Of a stretch of DNA of 13,712 nucleotides, positions 1 through 6,486 are shown in pieces. The first letter of the stretch is position 1; each line of letters starts with the position of its first letter. The stretch covers positions 17,310-31,021 of the forward strand of contig CAOTKV010000022.1 in assembly GCA_948530865.1 (NCBI GenBank), in the 5' to 3' direction. This DNA is from an uncultured Clostridia bacterium. Its GTDB lineage: Bacteria; Bacillota; Clostridia; TANB77; CAG-508. The position numbers and the translations under genes were made by a program. The notes under the pieces were generated by a model. That model ran no database searches. It worked only from the letters and a program-made list of their open reading frames with translations, and was not told where the DNA came from.

Positions 1-506
1 AACCAGTAACACCACCAGACGAGCCAGTAACACCACCAGACGAACCAGTAACACCGCCAGATGAGCCAGTAACACCACCAGACGAACCAGTAACACCAGA
101 AAATAAATTTGTGGTGAAAGAATATAAATTAGATGGTAAATATATAATGAACATTAGACATGAAACAAATATAACAGATTTCTTGAAAAATATTACTACT
201 AATATGGAAATAGATATTTTTACTGAAGATGAGAAAGAAATTAAAAAAACAGATGAAATTATAAAAACAGGTATGAAATTAAAATTATCAGATGGAAGTA
301 CTTACAATTTAATTGTAAGAGGTGATGTTAATAGAGATGGACGAGTTACACTAACTGATGTTTCTAAATTATTACTTCATTATAATGAAACTAAAGGATT
401 TGAAGTAACAAATGAGTATTCATTAAAAGGATGTGATTTAAATTTAGATGGAAAAGTTTCATTAACAGATTTATCACAAATAATAAGATTATACAACAGT
501 ATATAA
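1..506 (+). CDS. Secreted dockerin-domain protein, C-terminal part (5' end outside window)
   Basis: The reading frame is open from the left edge (first full codon at 3) to the TAA at 504-506, so only the last 167 residues are visible. In order they show a Pro-rich linker of four PVTPPDE heptads plus a fifth partial copy; a module of about 65 residues with no recognised catalytic motif; and a C-terminal type I dockerin. The dockerin has two calcium-loop repeats, GDVNRDGRVTLTD and CDLNLDGKVSLTD, each followed by a short helix (SKLLLHYN, SQIIRLYN). Dockerins of this type bind cohesin domains and attach their protein to a scaffold outside the cell. Two cohesin-like genes lie immediately downstream, which supports that role here. 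The GTG at 111 is internal and not the start. The repeat linker is much richer in G+C than its surroundings. What the missing N-terminal part does (enzyme, adhesin or other) cannot be told from this window. Confidence 0.88.
   Translation, partial: PVTPPDEPVTPPDEPVTPPDEPVTPPDEPVTPENKFVVKEYKLDGKYIMNIRHETNITDFLKNITTNMEIDIFTEDEKEIKKTDEIIKTGMKLKLSDGSTYNLIVRGDVNRDGRVTLTDVSKLLLHYNETKGFEVTNEYSLKGCDLNLDGKVSLTDLSQIIRLYNSI
3..101 (+). repeat. 21-bp tandem repeat coding for PVTPPDE
   Basis: Four complete 21-bp units start at 3, 24, 45 and 66, with a truncated fifth at 87-101. Each codes PVTPPDE, and the fifth codes PVTPE. Units differ only at third codon positions (gag/gaa, cca/ccg, gac/gat). The array probably continues beyond the left edge. 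It forms an extended, acidic, proline-rich linker ahead of the dockerin half of the protein. Confidence 0.95.
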
Positions 507-535
507 AGTGTTATAAAAATGTAATATAAATAAAC

Positions 536-564
536 TTGATTTTTAAATGCTTAAAAGTTATACT
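536..564 (+). promoter_or_regulatory. Possible sigma-A promoter of the first cohesin gene
   Basis: TTGATT (536-541) and TATACT (559-564) are separated by 17 bases. The predicted transcript start would fall at about 571, which leaves a very short leader with the ribosome binding site AAGGAG (571-576) almost at its 5' end. That closeness, and the high AT content, lower confidence. No terminator is visible between the dockerin gene and this point, so read-through from upstream is also possible. Confidence 0.35.
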
Positions 565-583
565 AAAGAAAAGGAGTGTTCAA

Positions 584-1348
584 ATGAAAAAGAAGTTTTT
601 AAAAATTCTTGTTGTAATGATAATATTAGTTATTACTTATGCTTCAATTGTTAACGCTTTGAGTTTGACTGTTACTATGGATTCTGCATCAACAGTTGCA
701 GAATCAACAGAATTCACAGTAAAAGTAAAAGTTTCAAATTTAGATGTTGGACCAAATGGTATAACTTCTCTTAGCGGTTATATAAAGTTTAGTAAAGAAA
801 TTTTTGAAAATATAAGTGAGTCAAGCATAGAAGGCTTAAATGGTTGGAGTGCACAATATGCAACAGATAGTACAAAGTTAACATTAACAAAGCAAACTTT
901 TGTTAAAAGTGATGAAGATGTATTTAATTTAACATTGAAAACAAAACCAGGTACTTCTGGAAAAGAAGATGTAATTAAATTTACTAATATAATGGTTTCA
1001 AATAATGATACAGAATTTTCTGCATCTGATGTTTCTACAAAAGTTATGATAGGAACATCTAGTGGAAATATTGCTAATGTAAGTAATACAGGAAGTACTA
1101 ATGGTGCTCCTGTAGCAATTGTTCAAAATAGAGTGAATAATGTTACAACAAATTCATCAACAAATGTTGCAAGAAATAATTCTGTTAATAATTCAATAAC
1201 TTCATTTGTAAATACAACTAATGAAACAGATGATGATATACCTTACACAGGTGTTGAAGATACAATACCATTTATATTAGTTGGAATAGTAGCACTAGCT
1301 ATAGTATTCTATATAAAAATTGAAAAATTAAATAATGATATGAAATAG
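584..1348 (+). CDS. Surface-anchored single-cohesin protein (paralog 1)
   Basis: The predicted protein has 254 residues. It starts with a signal peptide (MKKKFLKI followed by a hydrophobic stretch, probable cleavage after VNA near residue 26). A cohesin-like beta-sandwich domain follows (about 27-155), with the hallmarks of a YIKF strand, SSIEGLNGW, and a VFNLTLKTKPG strand. Next are a Ser/Asn/Thr-rich linker (about 156-217) and a C-terminal anchor: IPYTG at 219-223, VED, a transmembrane helix and a basic tail. The anchor resembles a sortase signal with Ile in place of Leu. Cohesins bind dockerins, so this protein could hold the neighbouring dockerin protein at the cell surface; that pairing is inferred. 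The ATG at 584 is preferred over an in-frame ATG at 536 because AAGGAG lies 7 bases upstream and the signal peptide begins there. The next gene is a paralog. Confidence 0.82.
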   Translation: MKKKFLKILVVMIILVITYASIVNALSLTVTMDSASTVAESTEFTVKVKVSNLDVGPNGITSLSGYIKFSKEIFENISESSIEGLNGWSAQYATDSTKLTLTKQTFVKSDEDVFNLTLKTKPGTSGKEDVIKFTNIMVSNNDTEFSASDVSTKVMIGTSSGNIANVSNTGSTNGAPVAIVQNRVNNVTTNSSTNVARNNSVNNSITSFVNTTNETDDDIPYTGVEDTIPFILVGIVALAIVFYIKIEKLNNDMK

Positions 1349-1354
1349 AAAATT

Positions 1355-1391
1355 AAAAAAGCATATAATGAAAATTATATGTCTTTTTTTT
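1355..1391 (+). terminator. Rho-independent terminator after cohesin gene 1
   Basis: A perfect 8-bp stem (CATATAAT 1362-1369 with ATTATATG 1374-1381) closes a GAAA tetraloop. It is preceded by an A-run and followed by a run of eight T from 1384. The stem is AT-rich, but the GNRA-type loop and long T tract make it a good terminator. Confidence 0.8.
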
Positions 1392-1399
1392 GAAAAATA

Positions 1400-1440
1400 T
1401 TGAAAAAATATTTGAAAAAAAATATAATATATAATACAAT
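1400..1440 (+). promoter_or_regulatory. Two overlapping sigma-A promoters before cohesin gene 2
   Basis: Two promoter-like pairs are offset by 12 bases: TTGAAA (1400-1405) with TATAAT (1423-1428), and TTGAAA (1412-1417) with TACAAT (1435-1440). Both have a 17-base spacer. They sit just after the terminator of cohesin gene 1 and before the AAGGAG site of cohesin gene 2, so this gene is probably transcribed independently. At least one pair is likely real; chance matches are common in such AT-rich DNA. Confidence 0.6.
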
Positions 1441-1469
1441 ATTAATATTATATAATAAGGAGTATTAAA

Positions 1470-2225
1470 ATGAGAAAGAAATTTTTAAAAATTGCTATTA
1501 TAATAACAATGTTAGTAGTAACTTTTGCTACAGTTGTTAATGCTTTGAGCTTAACTGTTGCAATGGAAGTTACTAATACAACAGTTCCTGAAAAAACAGA
1601 ATTTACAGTTAAAGTTAAAGTTGCAAACTTAGATGTTGGACAAAATGGTATAAATAGTATAAATGCTGTATTAAAATATGATGAAACTATATTTGAAGCT
1701 GTTTCAGAATCAAGTATAGAAGGTATGAATGGTTGGGAAGCAAAATATGATAACAGTACAAAGAAAATCCAATTAACCAAACAATCATTTGTTAAAACAG
1801 AAGAAGATGTATTTAATTTAACTTTAAAAACAAAAGAAGGTGTTTCAGGTAAAGAAGGTCTTGTAGAACTTAAAGAAATAAATGCTTTAAATAGTGATTC
1901 TACAATTACAGCTACAGATGTTTCAGTAACAATAAATGTTGGACAAGTTAGTGGAAATACTGCTAATACATCAAATACAGGAAATACACAAAATTTACTT
2001 GTTTTAACAAATAGAGCAAATAACACTTCAAATAATACAAATACTAATAACACAGTAAACAATGTAGTTAATAATACAAACACAAATAGTTCAGAACCTA
2101 CAAATACATCAATACCAGCAACTGGTGTAGAAGATGGTATAGTATTCTTAATATTTGCTGCAGTTATTTTAGCAATAATTGTTTATGTTAGAATTGAATT
2201 AATTAACAGACAAATTAAAAAATAG
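1470..2225 (+). CDS. Surface-anchored single-cohesin protein (paralog 2)
   Basis: This 251-residue protein has the same plan as its upstream neighbour. It has a signal peptide (MRKKFLKI, hydrophobic core, cleavage probably after VNA at about residue 26) and a cohesin-like domain (about 27-155), including SSIEGMNGW and VFNLTLKTKEG. An Asn/Thr-dominated linker follows (about 160-214), then an IPATG motif at 215-219, VED, a transmembrane helix and a basic end. Signal peptide, cohesin core and anchor closely match paralog 1, while the linker has diverged, as expected for a tandem duplication. AAGGAG at 1457-1462 lies 7 bases before the ATG. It has its own promoter region and terminator. It probably presents a cohesin at the cell surface for dockerin proteins such as the one at the left edge. 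The linker is rich in NT/NS pairs. Which dockerin it binds cannot be told from sequence. Confidence 0.82.
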   Translation: MRKKFLKIAIIITMLVVTFATVVNALSLTVAMEVTNTTVPEKTEFTVKVKVANLDVGQNGINSINAVLKYDETIFEAVSESSIEGMNGWEAKYDNSTKKIQLTKQSFVKTEEDVFNLTLKTKEGVSGKEGLVELKEINALNSDSTITATDVSVTINVGQVSGNTANTSNTGNTQNLLVLTNRANNTSNNTNTNNTVNNVVNNTNTNSSEPTNTSIPATGVEDGIVFLIFAAVILAIIVYVRIELINRQIKK

Positions 2226-2234
2226 TAATTATTT

Positions 2235-2266
2235 TTAAAAAGCACTTTTAAAAAGTGCTTTTTTTT
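2235..2266 (+). terminator. Rho-independent terminator after cohesin gene 2
   Basis: AGCACTT (2241-2247) pairs with AAGTGCT (2253-2259) around a 5-base loop. Flanking A and T runs extend the stem, and a run of eight T starts at 2259. It lies 10 bases after the stop codon. Confidence 0.88.
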
Positions 2267-2294
2267 CGTATATAAATAAATTTGATATAAATAT

Positions 2295-2323
2295 TTGAAA
2301 AAATGAATATGGTAATGTATAAT
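2295..2323 (+). promoter_or_regulatory. Sigma-A promoter of topB
   Basis: TTGAAA (2295-2300) and a consensus TATAAT (2318-2323) are separated by 17 bases, about 30 bases ahead of the topB start and just after a strong terminator. Confidence 0.7.
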
Positions 2324-2352
2324 ATACCTACTATATAATAAGGATTGGTTAA

Positions 2353-4254
2353 ATGAAATTAATAATAACTGAAAAGCCTTCAGTAGCTATGGAATTTGCT
2401 AAGGCTTTAAAAATAAATACAAATAGAAAAAATGGATATATAGAGGATAAAGATTGGATTATAACATGGTGTGTTGGTCATTTAGTAACAATGAGCTATC
2501 CAGAAGTATATGACGAAAAATTGAAATTTTGGAGATTAGATACACTTCCATTTATTCCAAAAGAATGGAAATATGAAATAATTCCAGCAGTTGCAAATCA
2601 GTTTAATATTATACAAAAATTAATGCAGAGAGAAGATATTGAAGAAATTTATAATGCAGGTGACTCTGGACGAGAGGGAGAGTATATACAAAGACTTGTA
2701 TTTCAAATGGCACATCCTAATCCTAATGCAAAAATGAAAAGAGTTTGGATTGATTCACAAACAGAAGAAGAAATTCAAAGAGGGATAAAAGAAGCTGAAG
2801 ATATGTCTAAATATGATAGTTTATCAGATTCAGCATATTTGAGAGCTAAAGAAGATTATTTAATTGGCATAAATTTTTCAAGATTATTATCAATAATTTT
2901 TGGAAGAAGAATTGCAAAAGATTTGGGAGAAGAAAAAATATCAATTTCTGTTGGTAGAGTTATGACATGTGTTCTTGGTATGGTTGTATCAAGAGAAAGA
3001 GAAATTAGAAACTTTATTAAAACAAAGTATTATAAGATATTAGGAAACTTTGGAGAAGAGAATTCGTCATTTAAAGCTGAATGGAAGGTAACAGAGAAAT
3101 CTAAGTTATATAATAGTCCTATTCTATATAATGATAATGGATTTAAAAAAGAAGATGATGCAAAAAAATTTATACTAAGTTTAAAAGATAAAAAAGCTAT
3201 AGTTTCTGAAATTAAGAAATCAAAACAAAAAGAGAATGCACCATTATTATTTAACTTGGCTGAAATACAAAATGAGTGTACCAAAGTATTTAAAATAAAG
3301 CCTGATGAAACTTTGGAAATAATTCAAGAATTATATGAAAAAAAATTAGTTACATATCCAAGAACTGATGCTAGAGTATTATCAACAGCAATAGCTAAAG
3401 AAATTGGAAAGAATTTAAATGGATTATTTAAGAATTTTAAAGATGAAGAAATAAATGTTTATATAAAGAAAATGATTGATGAGAAATATAGTACAAATTT
3501 AGTAAAGACAAAATATGTAAATGATAGTAAAATTACAGATCACTATGCTATTATTCCAACAGGACAAGGGTTTGAAAATTATGATAAACTTTCAGATTTA
3601 AAAAAAGATGTTTATAAGCTTATAGTAAAAAGATTTATAGCAATTTTTTATCCACCTGCTGAATATAATAAAGTTAATTTAAGCATTGATGTAGAAGGAG
3701 AACAATTTAGTTGTAGTGGAAAAGTTTGTGTAAAGCAAGGCTTCTTAGAAGTATTAAAAAATAGATTAAAAAATGATTCTGATGATGAAAATTTAAATAT
3801 ATTATCAAATTTAAAAAAAGGTCAAGAAATAAAGGTATTAAACTACGAAACTAAAGACTCAGAAACTTCACCACCATCAAGATATAATTCTGGAGGAATG
3901 GTACTTGCAATGGAAAATGCAGGTAAATTGATAGAAGATGAAGCATTAAGAGAACAAATAAAAGGTGCTGGTATTGGAACATCAGCGACTAGAGGGGAAA
4001 TAATAAAGAAATTAGAAAGAATAAAATATATAGAAATTAATTCTAAAACACAAATAATAACTCCAACTCAAAAAGGAGAGGCAATATATGATGTTGTATT
4101 TAAATCTATTCCAGATATGCTAAATCCAGATTTAACAGCAAGTTGGGAAAAAGGTTTAGATATGGTTGCCAAAAAAGAAATTGAGCCAGAAATTTTTATG
4201 GCAAAACTTGAAAAATATATTAATTCTAAAGTAGACAAATTGGTAATTCGTTAG
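2353..4254 (+). CDS. topB: DNA topoisomerase III (type IA)
   Basis: The 633-residue protein is a type IA topoisomerase, which cuts one DNA strand through a tyrosine, passes the other strand and reseals, relaxing or decatenating DNA. The N-terminal Toprim domain begins MKLIITEKPSVA (catalytic Glu7) and contains GDSGREGE at about 103-110. The second Asp of the usual DxD metal site is Gly here, as I recall in some other TopB subfamilies. The active-site tyrosine is Tyr335 in TYPRTD. The C-terminal part carries PPSRYNSGG and GIGTSATRGEI, counterparts of the usual PPxRYTE and GIGTPATR motifs. Length is close to E. coli TopB (about 650), and no C-terminal zinc finger is seen. AAGGA at 2340-2344, 8 bases before the ATG, supports the start. 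It has its own promoter, and murA follows after 57 bases. TopB rather than TopA is favoured by length and the missing zinc fingers. Confidence 0.93.
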   Translation: MKLIITEKPSVAMEFAKALKINTNRKNGYIEDKDWIITWCVGHLVTMSYPEVYDEKLKFWRLDTLPFIPKEWKYEIIPAVANQFNIIQKLMQREDIEEIYNAGDSGREGEYIQRLVFQMAHPNPNAKMKRVWIDSQTEEEIQRGIKEAEDMSKYDSLSDSAYLRAKEDYLIGINFSRLLSIIFGRRIAKDLGEEKISISVGRVMTCVLGMVVSREREIRNFIKTKYYKILGNFGEENSSFKAEWKVTEKSKLYNSPILYNDNGFKKEDDAKKFILSLKDKKAIVSEIKKSKQKENAPLLFNLAEIQNECTKVFKIKPDETLEIIQELYEKKLVTYPRTDARVLSTAIAKEIGKNLNGLFKNFKDEEINVYIKKMIDEKYSTNLVKTKYVNDSKITDHYAIIPTGQGFENYDKLSDLKKDVYKLIVKRFIAIFYPPAEYNKVNLSIDVEGEQFSCSGKVCVKQGFLEVLKNRLKNDSDDENLNILSNLKKGQEIKVLNYETKDSETSPPSRYNSGGMVLAMENAGKLIEDEALREQIKGAGIGTSATRGEIIKKLERIKYIEINSKTQIITPTQKGEAIYDVVFKSIPDMLNPDLTASWEKGLDMVAKKEIEPEIFMAKLEKYINSKVDKLVIR

Positions 4255-4258
4255 AACG

Positions 4259-4304
4259 TTTTATGTAAAACCCTCATAATATGTAACATAAAATTATGAG
4301 GAGG
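4259..4304 (+). promoter_or_regulatory. Hairpin overlapping the murA ribosome binding site, with a competing pairing
   Basis: CCTCATAAT (4272-4280) is perfectly complementary to ATTATGAGG (4293-4301). The 3' arm overlaps the ribosome binding site AGGAGG (4299-4304), covering its first three bases. A second pairing, TTTTATGT (4259-4266) with ACATAAAA (4286-4293), crosses the first, so the two would probably exclude each other. No T-run follows, so it is not a simple terminator. Control of murA translation by switching between the structures is an inference. Confidence 0.45.
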
Positions 4305-4311
4305 TTTGAAA

Positions 4312-5569
4312 ATGTATAATTACATAATTAATGGTGGAAAAAAATTACATGGAGAAGTTACTATATCAGGATCTAAAAATGCTACATTGCCAATTTTAGC
4401 TGCTACAATTATAAGTGGTAAAACAACTAAGTTATATAATGTTCCTAATATTGAAGATGTAAAAACAACATTAAAAATTTTAGAATATCTTGGGTGTAAA
4501 GTAAAAAAAGATAAAAATAAAATAATAATTAATTCTAAAGATATGAAAAAAACTACTATTCCAGATGAATTAATGCGAAAATTGAGATCATCTGTTATAA
4601 TTGCAGGGGCTATACTTACTAGATTTAAAAATGTAGAGTTTTCATATCCAGGGGGATGTGATATAGGAGCAAGACCTATTGATTTACATTTGGAAAATTT
4701 TAAAAAAATTGGAGTAAAAATAGACGAAAACAGTAGCTATATTATATGTAAATGTGATAAAATAGTTACGAAAAATATACAATTAGATTTTCCAAGTGTA
4801 GGTGCTACAGAAAATTTAATATTAGCATCTATTATTCGGAAATCATGAGATAACAATAAATAATTGTGCAATGGAACCAGAGATTGTTGATTTGGCTATT
4901 TTTTTAAACAGAGCAGGAGCAAAAGTTTATGGTGCAGGAACTAATACCATAAGAATAAAAGGTGTAGAAAAACTAAAAGAAGTATCTTATAAAATTATGC
5001 CAGATAGAATAGAAGCTGGTACATTTCTAATAGCAGGTGCAATAACAGGTGGAACCGTTAAAATAAATGAGGTTGTTCCAGAACATATAGCACCAGTAAT
5101 AGCTAAATTAAGAGAATGTGGGTGTGAAATTATAACAGATAAAAGGACTGTATATATAACTGCTGGAAAAAAACTAAAAGCAGTGGATTTTAAAACAACA
5201 CCATATCCAGGATTTCCAACAGACTTACAACCATTATTTTCTACTTTACTTACAGTATGTAAAGGAACATCAATTGTAACAGAAAATATATTTGAAAATA
5301 GATTTAAATTTATTCAAGAAATAAAAAGAATGGGAGCAAAAGCTACAATAGAGGGAAAAACTTTAGTAATAAAAGGTGTTAGAAGATTGCATTCTGCTGA
5401 GGTAGAAAGTACAGATTTAAGAGGTGGCGCATCATTAGTTTTAGCAGGTCTTTCAGCTAGAGGAAAAACAAGAGTAAAAAAATTAGAATACTTACTTAGA
5501 GGATATGAAGATTTTGATAAAAAACTAAAAATGTTGGGTGCAGATATTATTCGAGAAGAAGGTGATTAA
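4312..5569 (+). pseudogene. murA: UDP-N-acetylglucosamine 1-carboxyvinyltransferase (MurA), split by a one-base frameshift
   Basis: MurA transfers enolpyruvate from PEP to UDP-GlcNAc, the first committed step of peptidoglycan synthesis, in the cytoplasm. The first frame runs from ATG 4312 to TGA 4846-4848 and has Lys22-Asn23 in SGSKNATLP and the catalytic Cys116 in PGGCDIGARP. The homology then continues one frame later to TAA 5567-5569 with NNCAMEPEIVDL, PDRIEAGTF, the catalytic Asp in GFPTDLQ and RGYEDF at the end. Removing one base between about 4837 and 4846 gives exactly 418 residues with no gap against the family, so a recent one-base insertion or a sequence error is most likely. Both halves are otherwise intact. 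AGGAGG lies 7 bases before ATG 4312, so this start is preferred to the TTG at 4306. ftsQ begins 2 bases after the stop. No good ribosome binding site precedes the ATG at 4871, so separate translation of the second half is doubtful. Confidence 0.9.
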
Positions 5570-5571
5570 TA

Positions 5572-6474
5572 ATGGAAGATGATGAAATTATTATTGGAAT
5601 AAACCCTCCTAAAAAGGAGACTAAAAAAACTAAAAATAATAAGAAAAAAGATACTTCAAAGTCAAACCAAAATCAGACTTCAAAAAATAAAGCACCTTCA
5701 AAGAAAAAACGTACAAATACTACAATAAAAAATAATTCTCGAAAAAAGACAGTAAAAGTTATAGGAATAATATTTCTAGTAATGCTTTTAATGATAATAC
5801 TTCTAAGTTCAAGTTTATTTAATATAAAAGCAATTGAAGTTTCAGGAAATAAAAAATTATCTAATGAGAAAATAATAAGTTTATCATCTTTAGAATTATA
5901 TTCTCACATTTTAAAATTTAATAAAAGTAAAATAGTAGAAAATATTAAAGAAAATGCATATATTGAAAAAGCAAAAGTAACTAGAATATATCCAAATACA
6001 GTTAGTATTGAAGTAGAAGAACGAGAAGTAAGATATATGTTACAATTTGCAGATAGCTATGTTTACATTAATAACCAAGGATATATGTTAGAAATATCAA
6101 ATGAGAAATTACCAGTTCCAGTATTAGTGGGATTTACAACAGATTTAAGCAATATTAAAACTGGAAATAGAGTAGATGTAGATGATTTAAAAAAATTAAA
6201 TACTGTAATAAAAATATATGATAGTGCAGAATTAAATGAGTTAAGTGAACTAATAACTAAAATAGATATATCAAATTCAAAAGATTATAGTATAGAGTTA
6301 GAAAGCAAAGGAAAAGTAGTATACTTAGGAGAGTGTTCAGATTATTCAGATTTAAAAACAAGAATGTTATATTTAAAATCTATTTTAGAAAAGTCTGAGG
6401 GTAAAAGTGGAGAAATCTTTTTAGATGTTGACTTAAACTCTGAAAAGATTAGATTTAAAGAGAAAATTGGATAG
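5572..6474 (+). CDS. ftsQ: Cell division protein FtsQ/DivIB
   Basis: This 300-residue protein is a bitopic division protein of the FtsQ/DivIB family. It forms part of the divisome subcomplex with FtsL and FtsB/DivIC that controls septal peptidoglycan synthesis. Residues 1-60 are a cytoplasmic tail very rich in Lys, Asn, Thr and Ser. A single transmembrane helix lies at about 61-82. A POTRA domain follows (about 83-152), starting FNIKAIEVSGNKKLS and ending in the PNTVSIEVEERE strand, then the extracellular FtsQ/beta domain. The long basic tail resembles Gram-positive DivIB. It starts 2 bases after the murA stop, with the ribosome binding site AAGGTG inside the end of murA, so the two are probably co-transcribed and perhaps translationally coupled. 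In B. subtilis divIB sits in the equivalent place, behind murB instead of murA. Confidence 0.9.
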   Translation: MEDDEIIIGINPPKKETKKTKNNKKKDTSKSNQNQTSKNKAPSKKKRTNTTIKNNSRKKTVKVIGIIFLVMLLMIILLSSSLFNIKAIEVSGNKKLSNEKIISLSSLELYSHILKFNKSKIVENIKENAYIEKAKVTRIYPNTVSIEVEEREVRYMLQFADSYVYINNQGYMLEISNEKLPVPVLVGFTTDLSNIKTGNRVDVDDLKKLNTVIKIYDSAELNELSELITKIDISNSKDYSIELESKGKVVYLGECSDYSDLKTRMLYLKSILEKSEGKSGEIFLDVDLNSEKIRFKEKIG

Positions 6475-6486
6475 AAAGGAGCAAGT

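Noticed and set aside
3..101. CRISPR-like array at the left edge
   Set aside because: The 21-bp units are directly adjacent without spacers and keep one reading frame coding PVTPPDE; it is a protein linker.
536..583. Upstream ATG at 536 as the start of the first cohesin gene
   Set aside because: It adds 16 residues before a normal signal peptide, has no ribosome binding site, and overlaps the likely promoter.
1448..2083. Long minus-strand reading frame opposite the second cohesin gene
   Set aside because: It is a mirror of a Thr/Asn/Val-rich coding region, gives a Phe/Leu/Val-rich low-complexity protein, and lacks a ribosome binding site. The + strand protein has clear domain structure.
4259..4301. 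H-type pseudoknot formed by both pairings before murA
   Set aside because: The two stems cross, but no bases remain between the 3' arms to span an 8-bp stem, so simultaneous formation is sterically unlikely. Alternative structures are more plausible.
4837..4850. Programmed +1 frameshift at the murA TGA, as in prfB
   Set aside because: The codon before TGA is TCA, and slipping by one base would give CAT, which the same tRNA cannot read. No upstream Shine-Dalgarno-like stimulator is placed as in prfB. A one-base insertion or sequence error is simpler.
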